DNA of 64,000 bases from contig OX419347.1 in assembly GCA_948470475.1 (NCBI GenBank), positions 5,737,643-5,801,642 on the forward strand, read 5' to 3'. Below are positions 22,601 through 33,690 of the stretch, piece after piece (position 1 is the first letter of the stretch; the number at the start of each line of letters is the position of its first letter). The position numbers were made by a program, and so were the translations under genes. Below the pieces are notes generated by a model. That model was not told the DNA's origin. It searched no databases and saw only the letters and a list, made by a program, of their open reading frames with translations. This DNA comes from Galaxea fascicularis (lineage: Eukaryota > Cnidaria > Anthozoa > Scleractinia > Euphylliidae).

Positions 22601-25600
22601 TTATTGTGTTCTATCCCGAGACCTTGAACCCGCGGGACCTTTTGATATTTTAGTCATTTATTGTTGTTGCATGTTTCTGCCAGGAATCCCTGCGTAGATC
22701 TTTTCGTGCCGTTGGCAAAGTGGTGCGAAGCGCCGGTAGACTTAAAGATCAAACAGATGTAAGTGAACATAAAATAAGATTATAATCGATCATAACGTTT
22801 AAAATAAACCTTAAAACTGTTAAACTGAGAAACACTAAATGTTGACAGTCAACTCCACCTGAGCTAAAACCCCTTGGTGTTGGTGAGGTCGAATTGCCCT
22901 GGGACCGTTCGCATTGGTATTTGTGACACCTCTTTATGTTGAGAATACTGTTAAACCCGACACTTTGAGCAAGTCCGCATCATGCCTGTTCTTGATGGAT
23001 CGAGTTGACTATTAACAATCCAAACGCTTGAATTTACAGTTTTCAACTTATAAACGAAACGGTATACTGTAATGCTGAAACAAGCAAGTAATGACTGAAA
23101 CAAAACAAGGATAATTCTTTTTAAGTAATTGACTAAATAATTATTTGCCCTGACTTGGAGAAACCAACTCTTAACATCGAAACCACATTGGGAAAATTTT
23201 TATCAGAATAATAGGAAAAAACAATTTTAATCCTTTCAGTTGAGAGCAATCGTAATGTTGTAATCATATATATATTTTTAATTTTTCTTTACTCTAGCAC
23301 GCTCACACGAAAAAAAAATCATGACTTAGTTCTTCGGGTCTCCTGTAACTTAAGGCCCTGGCAAACGAGGACACATTGTTGCGGACACATTGTTACCGAC
23401 ACAAATGTTTCCCAGTTTGCGCAGCATGGAAACACAACATTCATTTTGTGTCCCGCGCGTTTGCGCGCCCAAGAAACATCATATGCATGTGAATCAATGT
23501 GTCCGCAACAATGTGTCCTCGTTTGCCAGGGCCTTTAGTCCTAGAGCATCAGATCTTGAAATCGAAAATAGTCATGTGTACGACTCCTGCTGGTACAACT
23601 CGAAATTTGTTTTCAGAGTGTATGTGCGACAGTGAAGAAAAATTACATCTTTAATTTGTTTGCTTAAACTTCACTTTCTTACTTAACGCCAATCAGCGTG
23701 TTTTAGAGCGGTTTTCAGAGCATCAAAAGTAAATTGGGTTTGTCTTTGGTTTTGCCTTGCTTCCCTTCTATGATTGGTCAGCAAAACTCGCGCCACTTTT
23801 CCAACCAATGAGAAGCGATGGAAATCAAAGCCAATCACGACTTGCACGCACGCGTTTTCCCACACTTTGCGCCAGCTACATGAAATTGCTGATTGGCTCA
23901 CTGCACTGTTTGCATCTGGTGTGGTTGGTTTCACAACATTCAGCTGAAAACCGCTCAAAATTTCAACCAATTGTTAACCAGTAATCCTTATGCTAAAGAA
24001 ATACAAAAAAAGTAACGCTCCTGTTTAAACGATGACGGTCAAAGTGATCCTAAATGGCACTGAAAATTGTAAACCTTAACAAATGATGTACAAATGAACG
24101 TAATAGTTGGCTTGCCTCTGCTAAAAGATCTATTTAAAATATCCGCAGCCGTACTCTGAGTGAGTCATAACATTTAGAATTTCAATTTTTCGTTTAAAGT
24201 ATGTTCAAAAACCTTTTTAATTTAACTAGTTTGCTCTTTGGAGTGACATCACGGCGGAGTTTCTAAAGGCTCTTTGGTTTCAATCTTCGAAATCAAGGGC
24301 GGAATTCTTGTGTCCGTCACCGTTATTGGAATATGCGTTGTTAGGTCAATCGCATTGTTGCCAATTGTCTGACAATGAAATGAAGCTCTACCGTTTCCTT
24401 TTTTTAAGTTAAACAGAGTTTCCAGGGTTGTGTTGTCAGGCGGCCGGCAGCCGACTAACTTCGTGTTTCTGGTCGGCTACTCTGCTGCAATATTCCTCTG
24501 GTTCTTTAGTCCTCGTTTAGCGCGCTTACTTGAAAAATTTTTGGCAACCCTGGACTTTCATGTCCATCTGGGTTGTGAATCCGAATTCAACTTGTCTCTT
24601 GGTACCTTTTGTACTGTGGGGTAATTTGTCGCCCTCTTGGATCTTCTAGTTCTTTTGAAATTTCGGGGTTTAAGTGCAGGAAGGACAGCTGTAAAAGATA
24701 ACTTATTATTGGTTAGTCACCAGTGGTTCGATCTTTAACTCAAGTCATTATACTACGAGGTTCCTTCTTTCGAAGGCGCTCTTAAACCTTGAACCCCCAA
24801 GATCAAATTTTTAACTCTCCTTTCTAGCCTTTATACATTTCCTTGTACATTAGTTAAGAGAATTTGGGTTTTTTATCAAGATAACGCCCTCTGGCGGATT
24901 AGTTTGTGTGTTCTTATCACCTTTCTCCTGGACAATGTATTGATGTTGTAAGGAGAAGTTATATGCTAATCAATTCTAGCAGTCGAAGGGTCAAACTAGG
25001 TTATTCTATGATTCATATTACACCAGGCGTTTTGTTTTCGCAACTGCTTTAGTAGCGTTCACACTTGCTACGACCTTTCACATCTTCATTAATTCATCTG
25101 CTGTCCAATATATGATTGTCATGTCTTCACATTCAGAATACGATGTGACGTCTGATCATTTTTTGTCGGGAAGTTATAATTATCTGTCCTGACAGAGTAT
25201 ACGAAATCATCCACCACTGAATAACCGAAACGTACTGTGTATCTGTAGTCTGTAAACGTTGCGTCGTTTTGAATTTTCGTAGGAGGAGAAAGGAGGAAAG
25301 AAAAAAGAGAAGCAGAAACTCGCGAGGGAGCTCTCTCGCTGTGTAAACTATGTTTCCAGCGTCGGGTTCAAAGGATTTGAAAACGCAAAACAGAACAGTA
25401 AGTGGACTCGTGTTGAACGCAATATAAACGCAACTGACTGAACGTAAGTCAATCGCATAGCGTACGCAATTCAAACGTAGTGCGAACGCATGCCAAACGA
25501 CGAGGAGTCGCAAGTCAAACTTGTAGTAAGCACAGTTGAAACGCAGTGCGAACGCGTTTCAAACGCAGTGTAGCGCAAGTCAAACGCAACTCCCAGGAGT

Positions 25601-28600
25601 CTGCTGTAGCTGAGCAGCTGCTTCGTCTCTCGCCGCGCAGGATGTGGTAGAGCTTTCGTACTATATATTGGAAGTTCGTAGTTTGTTACCTCACAAGTAC
25701 GGAATATCAGAAGCTTTTAAACCCTTCGTTTCAACAGGCAAATTTCATCAGATGTCCTCTTTCGTGGAATCCAAAATGACGAGTTTGGTCACCTCGCAAG
25801 GAGGAGATTTTGTAGAATACAACAAGAGGCAATTAAGTCGGATATATCCTGCCGGAGGAAGGGTGGACTCCAGTAACTACAACCCCCAGCAGGCTTGGAA
25901 TGCAGGCTGTCAAATAGGTAATTTTCAGTAGTGCTGAGCGAAAGAGATTACCGATGACGTCAAAATGTGGTAAGAACAAAATAGTGTTACAGGAGCTAAA
26001 AGTCAGGGTATCTTCCCTCATTATGAGGTCTTCTGAGATGTGTTTCTGTATAGACGCACGAAAAAGTGAAATTCTTTGTTTTTGTAGAAGGGGACTGTTA
26101 GAGTACTTGTTCCAAAAAATACTCCTAGAAAGTAAAACAGTTTTCGTTTCTGTTTCTTGCATTAAGTGCTAGTCACAAGCTTCAGCAAGGCTTTTTCTGT
26201 CTTTCCTCGCTCGGTACGGAGTACGTTCCTCGAATGTTTTATAATATCTTCGCCTTTTTCGGGAAAAAGCTGCTTTCTAGCTTGATATTGTTTCGTCAGA
26301 CAAGAACGTTTGTCCAACATTTTATTTTTATTTTTCATCCTGATGTTGGCATGCTGGTAACGTAACGTAACGCTGGTGGTAACCCTTAGATGGACACGGT
26401 TAGAGTGTTCAGGGGGTATCCCAGTTGCTTCATGCTGGGTGTCCTGTGACGGACTATAGCTTTGGCACGTTCTCTGTGTCTGTCGGGGCCAAAAAGCCGA
26501 AGCTCCAACGCGCTTGTACTTTTACATCCACAAGTTTATTACTGACTTAAAACGGTTGCTAAAAGAAACAAAGAAATACGTTACTACAAAGAACTAAGTG
26601 AACAGAAATCGAGAAGAGAATTACAAACGACGAAACGACGAAAGAATACTTACAAACGTTGTATGGCTTTAAACGGAACAAACTAAGAACAAGGACAAAA
26701 CTTCAACAAAATCGCGAAGATTCTCCGAAGCACAAAATAAGAATGAATTTTAAAGCAAAACAGCGAATTTTATACTAATGAACTAAACAAAGGCAAAATT
26801 ATGCAGGAAAAACTAACAGAATAATGATTACGAAAACGACATATAAGCGTGACAGAAAGTGATTATAAAAAACAAAGGCGAGAAAAAAATGTTCGCGAAA
26901 TGCGGCAGCAACAGTGTCTGTGGTTACTAAGCACGAGCCCTTTTTTCTTTGATACTCTTTACAGTTGCTCTCAATTACCAAACGGATTCTGAGCCCATGC
27001 ATTTGAACCAAGGAAAGTTTAGGGTCAATGGACGAGCTGGATACATCTTGAAACCCAAAATCCTCAGAGAAGGCAAGTACAGGGTTATGAGTGTGAAGAA
27101 AATGTTAATTAATTTAAGACAGATTTAGAGGGATACGGGCTTCGGGCTTCGGGACGTATTGGTTTAAAGAGAATTTTTTTGAAGAGATAGTTCTATGGAG
27201 GCCTGTAAGTGTCAGTCGTTAGGTTTGCGAGACAGCTGTTCTAGCTAGCCGGTGAAGGTGATGTTGTTCGAGGAAACGTTTACGAAGGAATGGATTTATG
27301 TGGACTCTCTGACTTTACAGCTGACCTGATATTGAGTTTCTTTTGATGGTCGGTGAAAGTTGGTTTGTGGTCGCTTAAAGATCTGGGAATATTATCTTAT
27401 CATGGAAAGGTGGAGCCCTGAACCTTCACCATATAATTTACTCTTATTTTAGGTGAAGTAAAGTTTAATCCTAACACAAAGACGGAAATCCCTGGTGTGG
27501 AGAAGGTGACTGTTGCCATAAAGGTAACAGCATTTTTATTTTTGTTTTGTTTTGTTCGAATTTCTCTTTCAGCTTTTCAATCTAATAACTAAAAACTCAC
27601 GATTGGCATACTCACCTTCAGTTGTTGCACAGAGAGCGTTCTTTTCAGTGAAGGAGCGTTCTTTTTACACTGGTAGAAAGGACCAATAAGTCCTCGTTAT
27701 ACCCTGTCCTTCTCCTTCCCCTTCCTTGATCCAATCAGGCATGTTTAAGCCTGACTGTAGAAATAGTCCCCATTCAGGAAAGCTCCTGGAATCTTAAAGA
27801 AACTCGAGGTAACTCCGGTAGGGAGGCAGGGTGGCCGAGTGGGTAGGGCGCTGGATTTCAATGCGTGTGATCCGGGTTCAAATCCCGCTCTGGCCACTAG
27901 CTGGTGTTGTTCTGGGTAAGCACCTGGTTCAACTCCTCGGTCATCGTTGTAAAATAGCCAACCGGTTTGCCTCCCGCCGGTTGGGATTCTTATCATGTTA
28001 AGTTTATTTGATAAATGCTCGGAGATATTAGCTGCGTAAGCTACTCTAAAATCCGAGGGTAAATCAAGTATTATTATTATTATTATTTTCCGCCATGTTC
28101 GATTTTGAAGCCCCCCCCCCCCCTCCCTCTCCCTTTAAGGTTAGGTCATGTGTTCCCATGACACTCTTGTTTCCAGTCGTAAAGGTCTTGTTTATCGTTT
28201 CCGCAGATCTTTTCTGCTCAGCAGCTTCCAAAACCTGCAGATACCAAAGGCGAGACTCGTACAAAAGGCGAGGTACGTAAAGATATAAATATGTTTGCCA
28301 GTTTCTTCTCAGTTATTGGTATACGAGAGGTAAATACCTGACAAATTTTAATTCTTTATCCTCAGGTTATTGATCCGTATGTTAGACTAGAATTTCATGG
28401 TATACCTGCAGACACAGCCTGTTTCAAAACCAAAGTCGTTAAGGACAATGGTAAGCGGCCTGCACAACTAGCTCTCCAACAATTGTTCCAGCATGTAGTG
28501 GGGTGTCAGCGATATGCACTCGTATTTAATAAGGGGTTTAGTTTAATAATATGTCTGACAGCAGATGTATTGTCATTTACCCAAGCAATGAAAAATTTTC

Positions 28601-31178
28601 CCATTTCTTTCGCAACAGGAACCACCCAGTCTAAAGAACCACGTACTCTAATTATTCATCACATTATGGTACAGTCCAAATATGGTCATAATACCGACAC
28701 TCGACATATCTTGCGTACGCATTCGATGACGTAGTTTCGTGTGACGGGAAAATGGCGGATCCTTGTATTCGCTATTCAGCATTAAACTTCGTAAACTGCA
28801 CTTTTTTATCAATGTGCTTAGTACTAAAACAGATATCACTCCGCAATCTTGCCAACTATCACCCTATTTTAGCTAACTTGACCATCGTCGGCTATTTGAG
28901 CCAATATTCCGTATGATTTCGCAGGTTGGTTGTTCAATATCTTGACTCTTACTTCATTCGTGATTGCAGGCTTCAACCCAATGTGGGAACAAAGATTTGA
29001 ACAGGTTCTTCTTATGCCAGAACTTACCATGATTAGATTTGCGGTTTTTGACGATGATGTCGGTCTTGCGGATGACTTTATTGGGCAGTTCTCGCTTCCC
29101 TTCACTAGTTTGCGGCCAGGTAATTACTTTAGCTTGACGAGGTTTTGAGAAGGAAGGTATTTGTAACTCTCTTGTTCATTTTAGAGCGGTATTCGACTGA
29201 GTAACGTAAAACCAAAAACAAGAGCAATCACAAGAGACGAAGACAGCTCAGTGAACCAATCAGAATTTGAGGTAATGACATGCAACCGGCGCCAAGCGCG
29301 GGAAAATGGTCATGTCCAAGTGGCGATTGGTTTGGGTTTGCTCCTCATTGGCTGAGAAAGTAGCGCGAGTTTTGTCAACCAATCACAAAACGAAGTAAAG
29401 TAAATCCAAAGCAAATGCGAATTATTTTCGACACTTGATTGAAAACGACTCTATTGCTACTCGAAAGAATGGTAATATAGTGAAGCCTCCCTTGAGTGGA
29501 CACAGAACATTTAGGACGAACACAGGTGTCCACTTAAGAGGAGATTCGACTATAGGCTAATTCCTCTACAGTGTTATTAATAGTTGCAAGGGAAGCCAGA
29601 GAATTGTGCAACATTGACCATTTAAATTTTTTGTGTTACTTGATGGTATATCCGTACCTCTGTAATCTTTAGGCAAAGTACAAGACGTGTATAAGTTGAA
29701 ACTAGACGCCTGGAGGCGTTAACATGGATGAGTAAAGGAGTTATAATTTCTGGATTCGCTCTCAGGACCAATTTACAGCTAACTTTGACTGGTTCTGTGG
29801 GATAACTAAACACGCGGTGGTTCAAGCACACTCGATTGGAATGCAATTATTCACCGTTGAATACACAAAACCCAAAAAATGAGCGAAAAATGAGCATGTA
29901 CAGATGTGCGTTTTTCTGGAACAAGAACTTGGCTGATCAGCTAGCCGCACAGTTCGGCGATTCAAGCGCCAAATGCACTCTTCCAAGTAGTAACCTCGAC
30001 CAACAGGACTTAACTTCAATGACAAACAGAAGCACGTGGATAATTACCACATGCGACAACGATGACGACGAAGCACGATCGAATTTTAGACGTGGTCTGC
30101 TTGCGGCATCCCACGTAAAAAAAAAAACAACTTTTAATTAAGATTGACATCTGTTTTTAGCCTGTTTCAGTGGCAGTGGAGGTGAGCGAACGAGAACGAG
30201 CGCCGAGCGAAGACAATCGAACGAGGGCAGAACAAAGAAAACGGAGAGGGGACTGGGGGGAGCGGGCGCCCGTGCAATGCCACCCTCCTTTTATCGTGGT
30301 TTATTTTGGCCTCGCTTTGCTGGTACTATCGCGCCCCGTTTGCTAACTTAACTCCTGGAACAGGTTAATCTGTTTTACGGGTTATATTTCCTCTATCCGT
30401 TTCAAAATAAACTAGGTATATTTGATCTTTCTCCCAGTCCGTCCATGTCATACCTACAAGTCTAAGTACTCAAGGTAGTCTACATGGAATTGTTGACAAG
30501 ATGGTTAATTGGAATGTGGTCATAACAGTGTTCTGCTTCTATTTTCAGGCTACAGACACATCCATTTACTAGGCAACAAAGGGGAATCGTTAGGTTATGC
30601 AACTCTTTTTGTTCACATCGAAATCAACGGCGGCTCCGAAACGGACAGGTCTTCATATATGGTAAGATTTTCACTCGATATTTTTTCGTTTGTGCCAGCG
30701 TATCATCGAGGAGTGTTGTAACGTGGTCCATGGATCCCTGCGCAATGAATTGAATTTTTTTTCTAAATTGAAACTTAATCAGTTGTGAAAACTGCGTCGT
30801 TACCGCTAATCCTTTAGCCATTGCTAAAACCTGTTTCTCTCGCAGTCTAGAACTGCACCAATTACCTTTGCGTAAGAAAGTACCCTCAAAGAAACCTTAG
30901 TTTCTCAGGCAGCCAGAGATGCGCAGAATAGATGCGCATAGGCATGCAATGCGTATTTATTGTACCGTGTCTCTGTAATACAGGAGACTTGTACAAGGAC
31001 TACAGTACTTAACGATCGATAAAAAAACATTTGTTTTTTCAATAATTTTGAATCTGAGATGCCGTAGATCTGACGACAATGACCATAGGTACGCAATGTG
31101 TACTTATTACACTGTGTCTCTGTGTTCCAGAAGGCGGCCTCCCCGAGGATTTCAACCACCCAGCCAGATGACTATTAA
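10455..31178 (+). CDS. Phosphoinositide phospholipase C, delta type (~20 exons)
   Basis: Exons: 10455-10488, 13486-13629, 14799-15002, about 16362-16501, 16873-17040, 18122-18215, 18636-18960, 19926-20011, 20168-20250, 21003-21191, 22684-22758, 25283-25397, 25738-25917, 26965-27072, 27453-27523, 28207-28272, 28366-28450, 28970-29119, 30549-30661, 31131-31178. They join in frame to about 825 aa. Order: PH domain (exons 2-3), EF-hands (loop [12 protein letters not shown], then a second loop [12 protein letters not shown]), catalytic X box ([28 protein letters not shown]), acidic X-Y linker, Y box ([25 protein letters not shown]), and C2 domain ([25 protein letters not shown]). The histidine and acidic catalytic residues are present. 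It hydrolyses PIP2 to IP3 and DAG at the membrane. The C2 and X sequences resemble delta more than eta isoforms; which delta paralogue cannot be said. Exon 4's acceptor is uncertain, and intron 14 has a GC donor. Confidence 0.93.
11971..12215 (-). repeat. tRNA-derived SINE (minus strand) in phospholipase C intron 1
   Basis: On the minus strand an A-box-like TTGGCGCAGTGGTGCACTCG and a B-box GGGTTCGATTCCC lie about 35 bp apart at 12205-12140. They are followed by a tail containing GAGAGGTTTTTCTCCGGGTA and CCCTCTCCTCTAAAACCAAC. The same tail occurs at 59540-59700, so this is a dispersed SINE family. The left boundary is approximate. Confidence 0.7.
12902..13083 (+). repeat. Interstitial telomere-like array (TTAGGG)n with GGGTTG variants
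   Basis: About 180 bp of six-base units. Both flanks are GGGTTA (the TTAGGG telomere unit of cnidarians and vertebrates); the centre is a block of GGGTTG units, with occasional GGATTA, GGGCTG and GAGTTA. It lies in phospholipase C intron 1. The glycine/leucine/valine or threonine/proline 'proteins' it encodes in other frames are artefacts. Confidence 0.9.
14268..14470. repeat. Short tandem array of GCGGCCATGTTGGT units
   Basis: Three copies of a roughly 37-bp unit start at 14287, 14325 and 14359. Each has GCGGCCATGTTGGT (or TCGGCC...) followed by an A-rich spacer with ACAAAGA. An inverted copy, ACCAATATGGCCGC, lies at about 14438-14451. Non-coding, in phospholipase C intron 2. Confidence 0.6.
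14507..14698. repeat. Diverged copy of the AGAGCGGTTTTC MITE family
   Basis: Internal motifs CCAATCAGAA, GCGCCAAGCGCGGGAAA and TTTTCATTGGTTAAGAAAGT match the interior of the better-preserved copy at 29183-29452. Clear termini were not identified, so the limits are approximate. In intron 2 of the phospholipase C gene. Confidence 0.55.
15957..16140. repeat. (TCA/ATC)n trinucleotide microsatellite
   Basis: About 180 bp of imperfect CAT/TCA triplets with CAC and TTA interruptions, in the intron before phospholipase C exon 4. The poly-His, poly-Ser and poly-Met/Asp frames through it are artefacts. Confidence 0.9.
16609..16650. repeat. (TTG)n microsatellite
   Basis: A run of about 40 bp of TTG units with one GATG interruption, in the intron after phospholipase C exon 4. 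Confidence 0.85.
17381..17518 (-). repeat. Headless SINE copy, inverted relative to 17593-17794
   Basis: About 138 bp whose reverse complement closely matches the body of the SINE at 17666-17794 (shared AACCCACTGGGCGTTAGCCC and TTAACTCTGAAGTGTAAATT). It ends at ACCTCGG, where the tRNA-like head would begin, so it is truncated at the head. Confidence 0.75.
17593..17794 (+). repeat. tRNA-derived SINE with tRNA-like head (17593-17665)
   Basis: The head is 73 nt, with acceptor arms GACCTCG/CGAGGTC pairing perfectly, an A-box TAGCTTAGTCGGCAGAGC, and a T-arm GTGGGTTCGATTCCCAC with a perfect 5-bp stem. The anticodon stem pairs badly and is one base short, so I call it a SINE promoter rather than a working tRNA gene. 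A non-tRNA body follows. Confidence 0.75.
19598..19651. repeat. Small hairpin repeat CCTCGTCCCCAGG...CCCTGGGAACGAGG
   Basis: Imperfect inverted ends about 14 bp long enclose about 25 bp. It lies just upstream of the larger 69-bp-arm inverted repeat, in phospholipase C intron 7. Confidence 0.5.
19671..19826. repeat. Near-perfect inverted repeat, 69-bp arms
   Basis: The arms 19671-19739 and 19758-19826 are reverse complements with two mismatches over 69 bp, separated by an 18-bp spacer. The outer ends read AATAGGCCATATTCGTATTC and its complement. In phospholipase C intron 7, upstream of exon 8. No coding sense. Confidence 0.9.
20461..20535 (-). repeat. tRNA-like SINE head or tRNA relic
   Basis: On the minus strand, TTGGTCTAGCGGTAAGA (A-box-like) precedes GGGTTCAAATCC (B-box) by about 30 bp. 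The acceptor arms do not pair well, so this is a relic or SINE head rather than a gene. In phospholipase C intron 9. Confidence 0.5.
20785..20850 (+). repeat. tRNA-like SINE head or tRNA relic
   Basis: GTGGTCAAGTGGTTAATTAG (A-box-like) is followed by GGTTCGAGTTC (B-box-like). It is on the opposite strand from, and about 250 bp after, the relic at 20461-20535. Poorly conserved. Confidence 0.4.
21306..21573. repeat. (CTACCA)n-type minisatellite
   Basis: Roughly 270 bp of CTACCA/CTACTA/CTGCTA units with CTACCG variants, in phospholipase C intron 10. It produces long poly-Thr, poly-Leu/Pro and poly-Val frames that are not proteins. Confidence 0.9.
21813..22060. repeat. CAACATGTTGG-rich repeat element
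   Basis: Repeated motifs GTTGGTCTAACATGTTGG, GTTGGTCCAACATGTTGG, GTTGGATGTTGTCCAAC and GTTGGTCAACATCGTCCAAC make two tandem, partly palindromic halves, each opening with CGCTCC(C/T)AAC. The style matches the element at 3577-3912. In phospholipase C intron 10. Confidence 0.6.
23351..23539. mobile_element. PIF/Harbinger-type MITE, ~43-bp TIRs, TTA target duplication
   Basis: The left end AGGCCCTGGCAAACGAGGAC and the right end GTCCTCGTTTGCCAGGGCCT are inverted copies extending about 43 bp through a CACATTGTTGCGGACACATTG segment. TTA flanks both sides, a three-base target duplication typical of PIF/Harbinger elements. Internally it has no ORF of note. In phospholipase C intron 11. Confidence 0.8.
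23705..23956. mobile_element. MITE of the AGAGCGGTTTTC family
   Basis: The termini AGAGCGGTTTTC and GAAAACCGCTC are inverted. The interior has GATTGGTCAGCAAAACTCGC, CCAACCAATGAGAAG and AATTGCTGATTGGCT, shared in style with copies at 29183, 43468 and elsewhere. No coding capacity. In phospholipase C intron 11. Confidence 0.75.
24427..24554. repeat. Short inverted-end repeat CCAGGGTTG...CAACCCTGG
   Basis: Inverted 9-bp ends enclose about 110 bp without recognisable content. In phospholipase C intron 11. The call rests only on the ends, so it is weak. Confidence 0.35.
25408..25590. repeat. Degenerate minisatellite of AAACGCA(A/G)T-type units
   Basis: About a dozen diverged units such as GAACGCAATATAAACGCAAC, CAAACGCAGTG and GCAAGTCAAACGCAAC follow directly after phospholipase C exon 12. 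Spacing is irregular. Confidence 0.5.
27824..28088 (+). repeat. tRNA-Leu-like SINE with (ATT)n tail
   Basis: The head GGCAGGGTGGCCGAGTGGGT, followed by GCGCTGGATTTCAATGCG and the B-box GGGTTCAAATCCC, resembles a leucine tRNA. A non-tRNA body with TTCAACTCCTCGGTCATCGT follows, and the element ends in an (ATT)n run at 28071-28088. In phospholipase C intron 15. Confidence 0.8.
29183..29452. mobile_element. MITE of the AGAGCGGTTTTC family
   Basis: Ends AGAGCGGTATTCGACTGAGT and GAAAACGACTCT are inverted with few mismatches. Internal hallmarks are AACCAATCAGAATTTGAGG, GCGCCAAGCGCGGGAAAA and TCATTGGCTGAGAAAGTAGC. In phospholipase C intron 18. Confidence 0.75.
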
Positions 31179-32488
31179 ATCAGTATGAGGTCCTGTCATT
31201 TGGACATCTCAAGGTCGCCGTTTTTCATTTTTTAAGCTTTTGGATAGGGGTTTAGATCACTTTTAGTAACAAAGGCAACATCGGGCTGACAACTTGCACC
31301 TCAGTGAACAAGAAGAGTTTACAGCTGGTGCCTCTCTTTCGATTATCTCTTTTATTACGGTTAACAGCATGCCTCGTTCTACAAAGCGTTCCATGTTTTG
31401 GTTATAAACAGACTTATCAGCAAATAGTTGGTCAGGTATTCTAAAGTCGCTTTATGTTTTGCTGTTCATTGAAATCGCACATAAAACTCAGCATGCGTGC
31501 CAAGACACCTTTTGGGGCTTTTGTTTCTGCCAGGGGTCACGCGGGGTACATGAAGCTATGCTATACATTAAATATTCTTCAGACTTATTGAGAATTTTGG
31601 GATACTTGGATGAATTACAACATTTTAGATTTAGATAATTATATTTGGAAAGTATAAGTGAACCTAAGTGAGATCATATTTGCTATTTAAACCGAGAATA
31701 ATAATAGTTATTCAAATAAACGACAAGTCTACCGATTTATTCAAAAGGCACTAGTTCAAATTCTCGTTTAGCTTGCTCGCTGGCTTAGACAGAATTTTAA
31801 TAACTCAGTGCTGACCACATCTATAGCAGCTGTCAGATCGAAACCTTTGTGCTGGAGGAAATTTTCTTTCTCCGTACTTCACCAAAGCAAAACAAGGGAC
31901 TACTCGTAATTTAAAAGACTCTATAAGAGAAATAAATTGGCAAATAAACTAAATTTTTCCGTAAAGGCATGCATAGTCAGGAAAGGATTATTCGGAGTAT
32001 TTATTTATGCAGAAAACAGTTAGCCTTTGAAGAAGAAAATGAGCACATTGAGCGGCGAAACTCTCCCCAACCCCTCCTCGTTCTCCCATGATTTGAGGGA
32101 AAAATTACAGGTGCTGGCAGTCCACGTTTAAGTCCGGCATGCCAAGTCAGAAGCGTACCTGAGCTCACTTGAGTGTTAGGCCTTCCTTAGGGTAACACTC
32201 CCAACAGAAAAGCCTGATGATTAATTTGGCAACAATTAATGCGCTCCAAATAACATTGAAACTCAAGCACTTGATACGCGGAATGCGAAAGATAAATTAT
32301 TTGTTAAAAAAAATTAACTAGAAAAATATCGAAAATGGCAGAGCGAATCTAGCATCCTCCTCCTCCTCAATTATAACCCGGAAATTGTTCTACCCATTTT
32401 CACGGTTTTTTGAATCCCATCTTTGCGCCCCAATTTCATATCCCTCATCTTTAAAAGGCGTTCACCCTTTCAAACTAAGATCTAAATT

Positions 32489-32690
32489 TAAATTCTCATT
32501 TGTTACCCCAAGACATTTTATACAGGATTAGTGGGGAGAAGTTGTTGGGATACCGAAGCAATACATCTTGTGCGAGCCTATTCTTAATTATTTCTCGTGA
32601 CCATTCTTTTACTGATATTACAAGGAGAAATTTGATTCTGGTCACTCTCAGGGTTGCTGATTCTCATTAAGCTAAAGACATTAAAAGTTG
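32489..32690. repeat. Half copy of the palindromic repeat at 48856-49152
   Basis: The shared segments AAATTCTCATT, TAGTGGGGAGAAGTTGT, ATCTTGTG and CTATTCTTAATTA occur in the same order as in the left half of the 48.9-kb element. The limits are approximate. Confidence 0.5.
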
Positions 32691-33383
32691 TTTGAAGAAA
32701 TTACTTTCATGAGTTTACATTAAAAATTCGACTGATCACCTGAGTGAATCTTACAAGCTCGTCCCCAAGGCCTTCTCGAGATTCAAAATGACGGTGTCAC
32801 AGTGATGTGTTTCCCCGCACACATATCATAAGCAATATTTGTTTTCCCTTAAATACGGAGCTCTACTGCTTGGCGAAATAGTCGTTTCATTACCGCGCGC
32901 GATGTGAGAAAACAAATAAAACTTGGGACCTTGTTTGCGATACTGCGCTTGTTTGAAAGGACTAATAATTAGAACAAAAAAAAATTTGCGCATCGCAGCC
33001 AAAATGCGTTCGATGGTGGTCAAAATAAATGAGTTTTGAAATCTATGGAGCCTTAAAAAGGGAGGGAAAGCCCTACAGAAAGCAAAGACGGCACAATTGT
33101 GGTAACACGTGCGAGATATCGCGCGCTTTTGTATTTTCCTCTCGCGTGACTAACCCTGAACTGTGTTGTCATGGTAATCGCCTATTCAGAAAGCCCATTT
33201 GAAACACTTCAATGATAACCTATCATAATGTAAAGTGTACAGTTGTTTTGTTCAAATCACTCTTACAGATTTACTTTACCTTAAAAAGTATACCACGCCA
33301 GATTAAAAGTAATTAGTAAAATCGACCTTACACGAAAAAACTATGATTTAAAACGATGCACAGCTATCACTAATAAGTGAATT

Positions 33384-33690
33384 TCAACTGAGTTTCGCAA
33401 AACCAAAACCAATGTAATTAGTCTGATAATTAGTGACCAATCGTTGGGAGAAAAACAATGCAGTGAAACAATCAGACTTCGACGAAAAATTACGTGTTTC
33501 CCGCGCCAAGTGTGTGAAAATGCAAGTAGCCTGTGATCAAGCGTTCTTTTTACGGAGCGGTGACATTAGAGGACATAAAAGCGAAGGCCAAAATTAGCCT
33601 TGATCGTACGTTGGGGAAATTGCACGTGAGCAATTCGAGATTTGGTTTTGGAATTACTTCTCATTTGTTGAAAATCAGAGTGGCGCGAGA
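33384..33690. repeat. Diverged copy of the AGAGCGGTTTTC MITE family
   Basis: Contains AAAACCAAAACCAATGTAAT, GTTTCCCGCGCCAAGTGTG and GAGTGGCGCGAGAACTC, as in the interiors of the other copies. The ends are eroded. Confidence 0.5.

Noticed and set aside
23683..23984. 95- and 75-codon ORFs on opposite strands
   Set aside because: They lie wholly inside the MITE at 23705-23956 and its edges.
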